DNA of 64,000 nucleotides from Lathyrus oleraceus (lineage: Eukaryota > Streptophyta > Magnoliopsida > Fabales > Fabaceae): contig NC_066583.1 in NCBI RefSeq assembly GCF_024323335.1, positions 371,633,175 through 371,697,174 on the forward strand, in the 5' to 3' direction. The translations under genes were made by a program, and so were the position numbers. The notes under the pieces were generated by a model, which was given only the letters and a program-made list of their open reading frames with translations, did no database searches and was not told the origin of the DNA. Positions within the stretch are counted from its first letter, which is position 1. Every line of letters starts with the position of its first letter. Of this stretch, positions 1 through 11,428 are shown piece after piece.

Positions 1-482
1 ATTTCACAAAATTGTTATAGTAAGAAGTTTTTTCAAATTTGTTTTTATAAAAATAATTTTAAAGAGTATTATTTTAGAAAAAGTATGTGAGCTTTTGTTT
101 GATTTTAAAATCTTTAATAGTTAATATATATGAATTATTCGATGTTAAATTTACTCTTTTATTTTATTAAAAATAAAATCGACATAATACCTTGGAGTTA
201 ACTTTTAAAATTTGTAAGATTTGAATCTCTATTAAGTAAAATTTATAAGATTTTTAACTAAATGAATAAATATGCTAAGATCCAACTTTAGAAAAGTGAT
301 AATTTATTTTTAAATGAGTAAAAATAAGTTAATATCTTTTATAAAAAATAGTTGATATTATACTCACTTATTATTACTAACATAGTATTTTCATAATTTA
401 CTAACTATAAGATCTAATTCAATAAAATATTGGGATGGTTAATTATAATGTATCTTCGTTATTTAATACCATATAAATTTAA
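1..482. other. AT-rich non-coding stretch
   Basis: The stretch is very AT-rich with no open frame of note and no recognisable element. It lies just 3' of the minus-strand secreted-protein gene and would hold its 3' UTR and polyadenylation signals. No convincing signal was picked out. Confidence 0.5.
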
Positions 483-3400
483 TTATTTGTTATCAATTTT
501 TGGAGCCTTCTTGTAATCCATGCCCTTTTGGTTATTAAGTTCCTCGTCCGAATTAAAACAAGTTATTAACTCTTTCAATGATAAACGAGAGATTTTATCC
601 TTCAAGTATCTTAAACTATTGGTGGAGGCCAACCATCGTGTTGAGTCTTCATAGGAACCTTTAGTTCTCCTACTTGCTAGACGGTCGAGCTCTTGAAGAC
701 ATAAAAATGCAAGTTTGCGGCGTGAACGCGTGTTATTTTCGAATGTAGGTATCATTTCAAATCCTATTTTTTTCTTCTCATTCTTAAAAATATCTGTCAA
801 AGTTTGAAAGAAAATAGTTAGGATTCAAAGAAGGTTTCTCTATATTAGGATCAATGAAGATTATAAGATATGTGGAGCTAAGTGGTATGACATTTACAAA
901 CCTAAGTTTTGAGGTGGTCTAGCCATCAGAGATTTCCACATCGTCAATATGACTCAATTGGCCAAATTGAGGTTGTAACTTAACTCGGGCGCTTATAATC
1001 TCTAGTGTGATATCTTATCTTTCATGTATGGTGTACTTCTAGCTACCTTCTTCTTATGGGGTATGTTAGTTGGCTTTCATTCCTCATTATTCTGATTGGT
1101 TTATGTCCAGTCTTAGTAAGAAATTTGAATCTGACTTTCTTACCTCTTCTAGGATGATCCTTAAGCAGAGCACATTCCTCTTAGAGTTAAATTTGCTAGA
1201 CTCTTTAGTATCTCTAACTGATAGGCTTGGTTTGCTGGATAGGTTAAGGTGTTTGAAAATGAGATTTTAGCTTGGGATTCAAAATGGAAGAGATGTGTTT
1301 TTATTTACTAACAAGAAGTGGTTGTGAATCCTTTATTAGCCATTTAGGATACGAGTCTTTCCCATATTTCAGATAGATGGTTGTGGTGTCATTCAAATGG
1401 TGTTTTTTTTATGTACCATTAGCTAATTTAGCTCTCCTTAAGCGCAACCTTCCTAGTGAATCCTCGCCCATTCCTTTAGGATTGATTCTCCCTTTAATAT
1501 GAGGTAGTTGGACACCTTATAAAGTGACTGTATTCTCCTGAAAACTTATTCAAGATAAGGTTCCTACTAAAGAGAACATGCATAACTGGATGACGATACT
1601 GGATCCGAAGGTATCTTATATGTAAATGGTCTATCGGGTCAATTTCTCATTTGTTTGTAACATGCGAGCTGGTTGAATCTGTGTGGGATAAGTTTTTTAA
1701 ATGGTTGGGGTGGTGCTTAGTACTTCCTAAGAATCATGCATCTCTTTTTCAAGTGTTTAGGTCGTTGGGAGGTCTGTATAAAATTATGGATGATCTTTCT
1801 ATGATTTGGAATTAGGTAGTGTGATCATTATGAAAATTCTAAAATGATACCGTTTTTGCAGTGTTTGGATTGTTCTTAAGTATCATGCATCTCTCCTTTT
1901 TTAGTGCGGTGTTTAGATTATTCTTACGATATAACAGCATTTACTATTTTAACTTTTATTATAGATGATAATTATATACCGCTTTATCTAGGGATTCAAT
2001 TACCTTTTACTCGGTCTCTTCTAGTTCTTATATTATTATTTTTTATTTATTTTTTATTTGATATATCTTATTTTATCTTAGTCACTATTTATATTTTTGA
2101 TGCTTTTAGATGCCTTTTATTTATAAATGTAATTTTATTTTCATTCAAATAAAACATGTGTATTTAATTTGAATATAAATACACTCAATATCAAATTATA
2201 ATTAAAATATTAAAAAATATTTATTTACTTTACTTAAAAAAATTTGAACATAATACTTTTGCTTTAAAAATACGATCAATAAAATGAAATTTTTATATGG
2301 TAGGGTATTCATAAATTGCAATAAAACTTTAAATTTTAACTAATCATAACTAACTTAAATGTGTTATTTATAAAATTATTTATGATTGAAACTTTAAATT
2401 GATCTATACCAAAATTTTATCAAAAAGTTAAATAAAAAGTTTCACCAAGGCATACAAATCCAACACAAAGAGAATTTGGTCATCAAATTCTTCCCTATAA
2501 TTTAAAGTTAATCTTATTACTTATTTATGTTTGAACAAATGTTTATTTTAAAAACAAAAATTAATTAGAAATTCATTTACACATACAAAATATTAATAAA
2601 TAAGTTAATGTTTCTTTAGAAAAATCCACTTTATTTAAACTGCAACATAATTTAAAGTCTAAATAATCATAAATAACTTTAAAATATAATACATAATATA
2701 ATTTATGAATGGCATTTTAAATAGATATCTACTTTTAAAGTTGATTAATTTAAACTTTTTTTAATTAGAAAATCAAAACATTTAAAAGCTTACCATAAGT
2801 AGTGTCCTCAAGCGGCATTTCATAGGATACTGCATTTGAATAAATAGTATAAAATATTACTAGGTTAGAAATTAATAAAGGTTTTATTTTTTGAAAAGTT
2901 TTATGGATATATATCTTATATATATTTAAAAAATTATAAATCTGATCATTAATATAAATCTTTGAGCATCACATAATTACCAATTTTTGGAGCATTCACG
3001 TAGTCCATACCCTTTTTGGCTTCAAGTTCCTCATCTAAATTAACAACAAATAATTGAAATAAATAAATAATATATGTATATAATTATTTGAGTATAAACT
3101 TGGTAAATATAATAAATATTTTATATTGTTGGCTATTCATATATTGCAATATAATTTCAAATTTTAAGTAATCAACTAACTTAATAGTATTATATGTAGG
3201 ATTATTTATGATTGAAATTTTAAACTCATCTATACCAAGAGTTTATCAAAATTAAACTTTTTTTAAAGTTAAACAAATACATGCAAATTTTTCCATAAAT
3301 TTTATTATAACTAATTAATATAACTATTATTAAATAAAGACAAATTATGGTATTTTCCTCCTTACTCATTTTTGGAGCATTCACATAATCCAGGCCCTTT

Positions 3401-3658
3401 TGTTCATCCAATTCCTCACCTAAATTAACACAAAAATAATTCAATTTAATTTATTCATAACAAGATAACTTAGAAAATAATTCCCATATATATCAAATTA
3501 CTAAATAAGTATCACAAAACTTATAAAATGTTTATAAATAAAAATGACTCACCATAATTAAGAGATGACTCAGAGGGTCTATTATAAGCTAAAACTTGAG
3601 AAGAGAGAATCACAGAAACACCAAGAAGAAAGAGAATATATGAATTTGAGTAAGCCAT
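483..3658 (-). CDS. Putative small secreted repeat protein, five exons
   Basis: A 176-residue protein is predicted from exons 3658-3553, 3419-3366, 3034-2981, 2829-2794 and 763-483 (minus strand). All four introns are GT-AG (donors GTGAGT, GTAAGG, GTAATT, GTAAGC; acceptors TTTAG, TTTAG, TGCAG, AATAG) and all are phase 1. The summed length is 531 nt, an exact multiple of three, ending in TAA at 485-483. Exon 1 encodes a hydrophobic signal peptide (starts MAYSNSYILFLL, likely cleaved after VLA). Exons 2 and 3 are each 54 nt and encode an 18-residue repeat of form EEL-x(3)-KG[LM]DYVNAPK. Exon 4 is 36 nt. The terminal exon has a basic 60-residue stretch and a last repeat (KGMDYKKAPK). A TATA box lies about 50 bp upstream. 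I do not recognise the family; a legume-specific secreted or nodule peptide is possible. The splice model is inferred from the sequence alone. Confidence 0.6.
820..1900 (+). mobile_element. Degraded LINE (non-LTR retrotransposon) 3' end
   Basis: Translation in shifting plus-strand frames gives the typical C-terminal part of plant LINE reverse transcriptases. A GGLAIRDFHIVNMTQLAKLRL-like block lies near 910-980, and LSFMYG near 1020. A zinc-binding RT-tail block (QDKVPTKENMHNWM) lies near 1550-1595, SHLFVTCELVESVWDKFFKWLG near 1645-1710, and an SLWKF-ND block near 1825-1850. Several stops and frameshifts interrupt it, so it is a dead 5'-truncated fragment. It sits in sense opposite to the host gene, inside its 2.0-kb intron 4 (2793-764). 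The family assignment follows from these motifs; the exact ends are not visible. Confidence 0.6.
1901..2793. other. Intron sequence, no feature
   Basis: AT-rich sequence between the LINE remnant and the exon 4 donor. A segment near 2450-2500 on the minus strand reads EEFDDQ after a TATAG acceptor-like site and loosely resembles the 18-residue repeat exon. Its phase does not fit the phase-1 rule, so it is left out of the gene model. Confidence 0.4.
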
Positions 3659-3708
3659 TTTACTTCTTGGAGAATGAAAATGCAATGCTTGATAAATAAT
3701 ATAGGCTC

Positions 3709-3716
3709 TATATATA
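3709..3716 (-). promoter_or_regulatory. TATA box of the secreted-protein gene
   Basis: On the minus strand the sequence reads CTATATATAG, about 50-58 bp upstream of the ATG at 3658. That leaves room for a short 5' UTR. It is the only strong TATA-like site just upstream of this start and supports exon 1 as a true first exon. Confidence 0.5.
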
Positions 3717-3720
3717 GTGC

Positions 3721-4141
3721 TAAAATATGGCTTACTTATGGGGGCAAAAGTCAATGTTAAATTTATTATAAAAAAAAATGTGGCCATAGCAAATTTTGAA
3801 GAAAATATAGATATTAATATTTTAAAAATTTATATGCAACACTTATTTATATAGTTTATTAGGAGTTTTGAAACTTTGGTCTTTAAATGCATTATTTGTT
3901 TCTTTTGAATTAAAAATGTAATCTAGCTATAGAAGTTTCATAAATTTGTAATATTTTAAGTTAATTGGGGTATCCATTACCACTTTACAATGGCCTTTCT
4001 TAATATTTATTGAATTCTTGAAAGATTAAAATTGTATCTATAGGAATATTATATATAATTGAGATGGATTTTACAACACTAGAACAACAAGTTTAGATCA
4101 ATAGATGACATGTGGCAACAATGTATTATCTCTCAAATTTA
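3721..4141. other. Upstream intergenic region, no gene
   Basis: AT-rich DNA upstream of the secreted-protein gene. No open frame resembles a known protein and no repeat boundary was found until the MITE-like copy that begins near 4142. Confidence 0.4.
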
Positions 4142-4930
4142 GGGCTTGTTTTAATCTCTTTTTAATTTTAATTTTTAAAATCTATTCTACAAATTTATTT
4201 TTGAGAAAAAAAATAAAAAAAATTTATTTGGTAATTCAATTTTTAAAAACTGTTTTAAAAATTAAAAAGAAAAAAAATGTATGATAGTATAATTCGTCAA
4301 AACTATTTTTTTTTGTTGAAATAGAATAATATATATAGCTTGTTTGATAATCTATATTTTAAAAATCTATTTTATTAAATAAAAATAATTGTGATATATT
4401 TTTTAAAAATATAAAAATTCAGCTAATATACATTTAAGTTTATTAAAATATTTTTAATAATTAATGATAAAATATACAATTCATCTAATGTATAAAATTA
4501 TATTTGAGTGTTGGTTTGAATATATATACAAATTCACTTAATATATAAAAATATATCATTTATTTAATGGGGATTAATTAGAGAAAGAATAATTGAGAGT
4601 GAGAATTTTAATTTTCATTAATAATAGATGAGGATTAACAATAGATTGAGAGTGAAATATTGCAATTGAAAAATATTGCAAGGAATTACTATAATGCGAT
4701 TAATGAAACCGTATTTTTTTCCAGCTCATTTCAATTGAAAATTAAAAAGTAAAATTGAAAATTGAAAATCAAAACATATTTTGATAGTTTCATTTTTTTA
4801 GATTTTAAAACATTGAATTTTAAAAGTGTTTTGAGAAATAATTTGAGAAACAAATGTATCAAACAGGTTTTTTGTTTTTCAATTTTTAAAAATTATAAAA
4901 CTATTTTTTAAAACCATTTCAAACAGGTCC
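4142..4930. mobile_element. Older Harbinger-like MITE copy
   Basis: This 0.8-kb AT-rich segment is colinear with the better-preserved copy at 4970-5789. It has degenerate terminal inverted repeats (starts GGGCTTGTTTTAATCTC, ends TTTCAAACAGGTCC). The flanking trinucleotides no longer match, consistent with age. It has no coding capacity. Confidence 0.55.
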
Positions 4931-4969
4931 ATCTTTCTATTCTCACTACGTGTTAAAAACAAAAATTAA

Positions 4970-5789
4970 GGGTCTGTTTGAATCTCTTCTCAATTTTAGT
5001 TTTTAAAATATGTTTTATAAATCTATTTTGCAAATTTGTTTTTGAGAAAAAAAAAATAAAAAGAATTTATTTGGTAATTCAATTTTTGAAAACTGTTTTA
5101 AAAATTAAAAAGTGAAAAAATATGTTTGATAGTATAATTTGTAAAGACTATTTTTCTTTAAATAGAACAATATAGCTTGTTTGATAATCTATATTTTAAA
5201 AATCGGTTTTACTAAATAAAAATAATTATGATATATTTTTTGAAAATATAAAAATTCAGCTAAAATACATTTGAGTTCATTAAAATATTTTTAATAGTTA
5301 ATAATAAAATATACAATTCACTTAATGTATAAAAATTATATATGAGTGTTGGTTTGAATATATATACAGTTCACTTAATGTATAAAAATATACAATTCAC
5401 TTAATGAGGATTAATTAGAGAGAGTAATTGAAAGTGAGAATTTTAATTTTCATTAACAATAGATAATGATTAATAATAGATAATGATTAATAATAGATTG
5501 AGAGTGAAATATTGCAATTAAAAAATATTACAAGTAATTACTATAATGCGATTAATGAAATCGTATTTTTCTTCAGCTTACCTCAATTGAAAATTAAAAA
5601 TTGAAAAGTAAAACTGAAAATTGAAAATCAAAATATATTTTGATAGTTTCAGTTTTTAGATTTTAAAACACTGAATTTTAAAAGTGTTTTTAGAAATAGT
5701 TTTGAGAAACAAATGTATCAAATAAGTTTTTTATTTTTCAATTTTTAAAAATTATAAAACAGTTTTTTAAAACAGTTTCAAACAGACCC
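4970..5789. mobile_element. Harbinger/Tourist-like MITE with TAA target duplication
   Basis: The element is 820 bp and non-coding, with terminal inverted repeats GGGTCTGTTTGAA and TTTCAAACAGACCC. It is flanked by TAA at 4967-4969 and 5790-5792. A 3-bp TAA/TTA target duplication with GGG-starting inverted termini is characteristic of PIF/Harbinger-derived MITEs. It is rather long for the class. Only 39 bp separate it from the older copy at 4142-4930, in the same orientation. Confidence 0.7.
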
Positions 5790-5792
5790 TAA

Positions 5793-7479
5793 ATTTCTAT
5801 CATAATTTCTACAAGATATTACTCTACCTATCATATTTCATCTGATCATTTCTATGTTGTTTCTTTACTTTCCTACATTATATCTCATATGCTTAAAGCT
5901 TGTCTAAAAATCTTAAAACTTATTTAGTTCTTTTATTAGATTTTCTAGAAAGACTATATATCATATACAAAAAAAAATATTAATTAATAATTCTAAGATG
6001 TATTCCATAAATACATCCAAAATTAAAATAGAAAGATAAGGATTAAAAGTTGACCCTAGGTGAAATTTTATTATTATAGGAAACTTTTGTGTAGCTTCAC
6101 CATGTCTCCTCACACAAGTCATGATCTTCTCATACATTTCATTAATAACTCGAATATTAACAATATCAACCATTTTTTTTCTATGATTTTTCACAATATT
6201 TTTAGATGTTCTATCATATACATTTTCTAAATAAAAGGGATGCATATTGTTGGAATAGAAAAAAAATTAGGTTTACGAAAGAGTGAAAAGAAGTGAATAG
6301 ATTCTTGTGTAATTGATGGTGATGAAATTTTATTTATTGATCTTATATAGTGTTTCTCACATTATGTGTTCCTTTTCAAGTTACAAAGATATGTTCGGAT
6401 TACATTCATGAGTTATAAATATGGGGTATTTATACACAAAACGAACTAGCAAACAAACATGTCTCCAAGTATTCTTAGTCGAATTCCCTAAACCTGAGCT
6501 TGTGACTTCCCATCATCAACACAACTTCGATTACACTTCTAAGCACAACTTCGGCTTCAACATAACTACTGGTCAAAAACACAATTCAACTGCTAGTCAA
6601 AACATTTCAACTGTCATTCAAAAACTCAACTTAAATAGAAAGCTTTGAAATACAAATAACACATATGAACTCATTTTTAACTCTTATGGTGGATGACTTA
6701 AATGGGTTAGTATGGAAAGCTCGTAGTCGTGGTGAATTTAGTGGCCTTCATGTTATAACCTCATAGATGACAATGTCATACTTGCAATTTATATATGATA
6801 CTTTATTAATTGGAGAGGACATTCTTGAGAAGTTATGATCAATTAAGATCATTTTTTGTTATTTTGAGTTCGTCCATAAGTTGTATCTCTAAAAAAACCA
6901 TATAAATCCATACATTTTTAGTTGTAGTCATTAAAGTAATATGTATATGTGAAGGCATATCTCTCGTAAGATTAGTTTAGGTGTTAGTATTCCTTTTTTA
7001 TAATCTTTCTCACCCAATAAATTCGATCGAAATTATATCAAAATAAGGAGTTTAATCATACAATAAAAATAATATTGCAGAAATAGTGAAATTACATAGT
7101 GTACTAGTGATTATTGTATCTGACATGGATCAACGGTTCACTTCGTGATTTTGAAGATGATTGCACCAGACGTTGGGAAAAAGGCTGAAGCTTAGCACAA
7201 AAAAATAATCTACAAACAGAAGGTCACACACAAAGGACGGAGGAAGTTGGAATAATGTTTATCATTAATTGAGTTCACATAAAATAAAAATTACCATTCC
7301 AACATAGGGATGGAGGTTTCTGAACCTCTATGTGGTAGGAAACGAAGAACACCATTATGTTGGCTAAAAGTATGTGATAGAGAAATGCTAGGACTTGAAG
7401 TAATTCAGAAGACAAGAGAAAATAACAATAATTCAAGAAAAATAAAGGTAACTTAGAGTTGTCAGAAGAGTTACATAAA
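5793..7479. other. Low-complexity intergenic DNA, no recognised gene
   Basis: Mostly AT-rich. Two short open frames (5961-6245 minus, 6421-6648 plus) have no recognisable domain, no promoter context and biased composition, so they are not called as genes. A TGTTGGAATAG sequence at 6248 could be an LTR start, but no partner end was found. Confidence 0.4.
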
Positions 7480-7840
7480 TAATAGAAGAAGATCCATAGA
7501 AATCGAAGAAAGAGATTATGTATTTTTAAAAGTCACTCTTAAGTTGGGACTACACAAAATACTTAAGGCAGAGAAACTGAGTCCTTAATACATAGGACTA
7601 TTCTAGGTCATCAAACGAATATGAATGATAGCGAATCAGTTGCCCTACTACTTTTCCTCTTCGATCTCCTTGATTTGTTCCATCCATCTCAACTTAAAAA
7701 GTTGTATGTAATAATTTTCCAAACTATGTCAATGGAATAAGAGGAATTAAAATTAGACATCGCGTTTCAAACTCAACTAGTTCAAGTCGTAAGTTAAATA
7801 TTGAGGATAATATTTTCTGCAAAGGGGATATATTGTATAA
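7480..7840 (+). pseudogene. Degraded Ty3/gypsy integrase C-terminal remnant
   Basis: Plus-strand translation gives IEERDYVFLKVTLKLG, then a KLSP-YIGLF-VIKRI block, then a DLFHPSQLKKL-like block. This is the order of the chromovirus integrase C-terminus (FEVGD-VFLKVSP, KL-PRYIGPF-ILERIG, HDVFHVSQL). Stops and at least one frameshift are present. It is colinear with, and opposite in orientation to, the remnant at 8460-9150. No LTR or other domain is preserved with it. Confidence 0.5.
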
Positions 7841-8278
7841 TCCTGAGCCATTTTATGAGTAATTTATGATTAATGATGTTTAAGAATTAAATATTAGCTG
7901 ATTTGAATCAATGAAAATTTGGGCATTATGAAATATTTTAAAGGTATCATGGTTCTTTCCACTTAGGAGTATTTAAACCAAATTGTAAGAAGGGAATTAG
8001 TTTTTTTAGCTTGGCTTGGAGAGAGAACACTTTTTAGAGAGAAGGAACAATAATGAATATACTTTAACTCATACATACATTGCATGCCATCGGAAAAGTC
8101 AACCTTCGTCATTCAAGTATAGAAGCAAGGTTTTGAAGCAACATTGTTCTCATTCAAGACATTTGAGGAAGAAGAATATTTTCCTCATTCTATATTAGAA
8201 TAAGATAAGAGAGAACACATTTTTTATGTGAGAAGAGATAACTTGACAAAGAGATAATGAAGTAACTCTCTTGTCTTA

Positions 8279-8312
<34 letters not shown>

Positions 8313-8459
8313 CATGTGAAAAGGACTAATTTTCCCTCATAGCTTGACTTTATTCCCAAATTGTCTTCGATGTCTCTATCTCACTTAAATTACAATTGAC
8401 TTTTAAGAGACTACATTAACAAAAATATGGAATATCACAATCTCCCCCTTAAAAAAATG
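7841..8459. other. Intergenic DNA with (AT)n microsatellite
   Basis: Non-coding. A TA dinucleotide run occupies about 8280-8309. The segment after 7800 may be untranslated sequence or LTR of the preceding gypsy remnant, but no terminal motif is visible. Confidence 0.4.
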
Positions 8460-9150
8460 ATCGTGTCCTTGAAATTTAAAATTTACTTGAACAAATATGG
8501 GTAGTTCAATTGCATTTCTGACTCCAATTCCCACGTAGCTTATCAAGGGTGCGACCCCTTCCATAACACCTTCACCAATGATATTTCCTTTTTTCTCAAA
8601 TTTTCCACCGTATAGCCCACAACTTGACTTGGTTGGAGTTGAAAGGTAAGATTCAGGGCAAGCTTTATTGATTCAGGCAAAATAGGTTGTAAGGGACCTG
8701 GTATAAACTTTAAAAGTTGGGATACATGGAATACATCATGAATTCCAATTAGAGGAGGTGGTAATGTTATATGGTATGCCACCTCTCTTACTCGACTTAT
8801 GATTTGAAAAGGTCCTATGTATCATGGTCTGAGTTTCTTTATCTTGAATAATCCTTGAAATCCCAATTTAGGAGTAACTCTCAAGTATACATGGTCTCCA
8901 TCTTCAAATTCTAGTGGTCTTCTACGTTGACCAACATAGATCTTCTGTCAGCTCTGAACCATTCTTATTTTTTTTCTTATATTTCCTTTATCTTCTCAGT
9001 AGTCTCTTGAATTACTTTAGGTCTAAAAATTCCTCTGTCTCTTACTTGTGCCAAACACAAAGGTTTCCCACACTTCCTATTGCATAAATCCTCGTATGAT
9101 GCCATTTAGATATTGGAATGGTAACTATTGTTGTACGCAAAATAAATTAA
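8460..9150 (-). pseudogene. Chromovirus integrase C-terminal region with chromodomain, remnant
   Basis: Read on the minus strand from about 9140, it encodes an AYNNSYHSNI block, MASYE--C-RKCGKPLCL, RPKVIQETTEKIKEI and RRPLEFEDGDHVYLRVTPKLG. These are followed by AYHITLPPPLIGIHDVFHVSQLL and a final LRKKEISLVKVLWKG block that matches the chromodomain-like end of Tekay/Del-type chromovirus integrases. The last part is an open frame at 8782-8543. One stop lies after SNI and another near the KLRP-YIGPF block. The protein would have inserted cDNA and tethered it to chromatin. Here only the tail survives, so it is non-functional. Confidence 0.7.
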
Positions 9151-10771
9151 TGGTAAGTGTTGGCTCCAGTTTCCCCCGTCTACCAAGATATAAGCTCACA
9201 ACATGTCTTCCTCTATTTGGATTATTATTTACGTCTAACCATCTTATTATGGGTGGTTTTCTTAATTAAGACTCAACCTCATTCCCATGACCTGATGAAA
9301 ATCCATCAAAAATATCGATGTGAACTTCACATCACAGTTAGATATAATACTTACTTGTATACCATGCAGACTTACTATCTCTGTGATGAAAAGTCGAGTC
9401 AGTAGAAGAAATTGTAGAACAAGTTACTCTAAGCACAAGAAGAGGGTGAATTATGGTATTAGAAAATTGTGATTTAATTTAAAACTTATTTCTTAAAAAA
9501 TAAACTTGTGTTAGGATGGTTAAAATAACAGAGATAAAAGTAGTGAAAAATGGAAATATGTAAATGTAAAGGAAAGTAAATGAATGAAAGTAAATAATTA
9601 GATAAATTGCACCAGGATTCATAGAGGGTAGACCGATCTCTTAGCTTACTCCTCTCTTATAGAAAAACTTCTTGAGAGTTCCACTAATAATATATTTTGA
9701 GATTTTACCAAGTTATTACCAAGAAACTTATTACAATCAACTGAGAGATTAATAGGTTGATCCCTCAAACCAAATGGAAATTTTCACAGGCTAAGCTCAC
9801 AGACCAAAAATGATATTTTGACCAGCTGATATCAAAAACCAAATAGAGGTTTTACTAGGGTAACCTTAACAATAAAACAAGAGAAACTTCAAGAGAATCG
9901 AACTCTTGATAAAATCCCTGAAAACCAGTACAACTAAAACCTCAACATGTATTTCACTCACAAAGGTATTAAGACATCTTTTTGTGAAAGAGGGAATAAA
10001 AGAAAGAGATATTAACTAAGAGAAGAATTATTTAAAATTGAATTATGGTGTGATAAATAGTGAGGAGGTGCACTCATTATATAGGAGAAAATGTGTTAAG
10101 CATGTGACTTCATAGACAAGAGGGGTTGAATGGTGTAGGTTTGAAAAGTGATAGTTTAAAACAAAAATATTTTCTGAATTAGGGTTTTAAAACATTTTAT
10201 AAAAAATGTTTGAATATGAAGCAAAAATTTAGCCAAAAATGAAAGAGTTAAGGAAAAAGATATTTTCAGAGGTTCGATCTTAAAGAAGTGACTCACTCAT
10301 CTCCCTAAGAATTGATCTTGAGAGTATTCAATGATGCTTAATATGTTTTAGAAGGTTAAGCTCACCAACCCACTTAAATAAGAAAAAATAAAGTTTCACG
10401 TTATTTTCCAACCAAACATTGAATAGAGGATGAAGCGGTTAGTCTTCACACCTAACGACGACTTGAAATTGTTAGTCTTCACACCAAACAGAGATTTTGC
10501 ACAGAATAATCTCGAACCAAAATGGAGTTTTGAGTTGGATATCCTCCAAATCGAACTCAAAACTATACTTTGAAGCAGCATAACGTTAGAACTAACTACA
10601 TCACATAGTAGTGCAAGCAATATACTATAACATGATTGTTAATTTAGTTTAGTTAATAGCTACCAAAAAAATCCTATTCTAAATATGTATATTTGAATCC
10701 ATAACATTTTACTTGCTATTATTTTTTACTTATTCACTTTTAATACTTCAATCATTTCATATTAAACATAT
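9151..10771. other. Non-coding DNA with degenerate short tandem motifs
   Basis: No protein match was recognised. Two blocks (about 9430-9920 and 10120-10580) share an ACAAGA-GAGGGT-GAAT start. Each carries irregular repeats of an ACCAAA-n-GAG-TTTT motif every 40-50 bp, suggesting two diverged copies of the same unclassified repeat. Confidence 0.35.
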
Positions 10772-10775
10772 CATA

Positions 10776-10855
<80 letters not shown>
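10772..10855. repeat. (TA)n microsatellite
   Basis: A nearly perfect TA dinucleotide run of about 80 bp lies immediately upstream of the CACTA transposase remnant. Confidence 0.95.
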
Positions 10856-10857
<2 letters not shown>

Positions 10858-10862
10858 AAGAA

Positions 10863-11428
10863 ATGGATAAGTCATGGATTACGAAGCCATAATCATCGAT
10901 TGTGTATCAACAAGGGATAAAAGAATTTATTAATTTTGCATTTAAAGGTGCTAAAGAAAATGACGTAGTAATATGCCCTTTTAAACGTTGTGGCTTCAGA
11001 AAATCAAAGAATATGAGAGACATGTTCGACCACTTAATATGGTCACCATTTCCAAAGAGATACACCATGTGGATTCATCATGGAGAATCCATCGCACTAC
11101 CTAGTACTATCTCCCCTGGTACTACTCCAAATATGGTTAAAGATACTATCATTTTTGAAGATCCTATTCAGAACATGATCAAAGATGCATTTGGAGTTGA
11201 TAGGAATCATGCTACCGAAATACCATCTACATCAAATTTGGAGATTGACCAAGAAGATTATGTGATGCCAAGTGCAACTCCGGAAAGAAACGAAGCAAAG
11301 GAGTACTATGAATTGGCTAGAGAAGGAGAACAACCTTTATATGAAAGGTGTATGCAATATTTATGGCTATCTTTTTTGGTAAAGTTGTACCATATAAAGT
11401 GTTTATGTGGATTGAGTGAGAAGGTAAT
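10863..11428 (+). pseudogene. CACTA (En/Spm) transposase N-terminal part, broken
   Basis: It opens with ATG encoding MDKSWITKP, then an in-frame TAA, then YQQGIKEFINFAFKGAKEND and a C-P--RCGF-KSKN--DMFDHLI block. This is the transposase-associated domain found at the N-terminus of plant En/Spm transposases. The frame runs on through KLYHIKCLCGLSEK, where the family normally continues with MTMILELI. That continuation is found at 16159 after a 4.7-kb solo LTR. The remnant is therefore a CACTA copy disabled by a nonsense codon and an insertion. Residues read past 11428 belong to the LTR, not to the transposase. Confidence 0.75.

Noticed and set aside
2440..2500. Extra repeat exon of the secreted-protein gene
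   Set aside because: The acceptor-like TATAG and the EEFDDQ reading resemble the repeat, but the phase is wrong and no good donor follows in frame.
5961..6245. 94-codon minus-strand frame
   Set aside because: It shows no recognisable domain, promoter or homologous exon structure. The AT-rich context makes chance likely.
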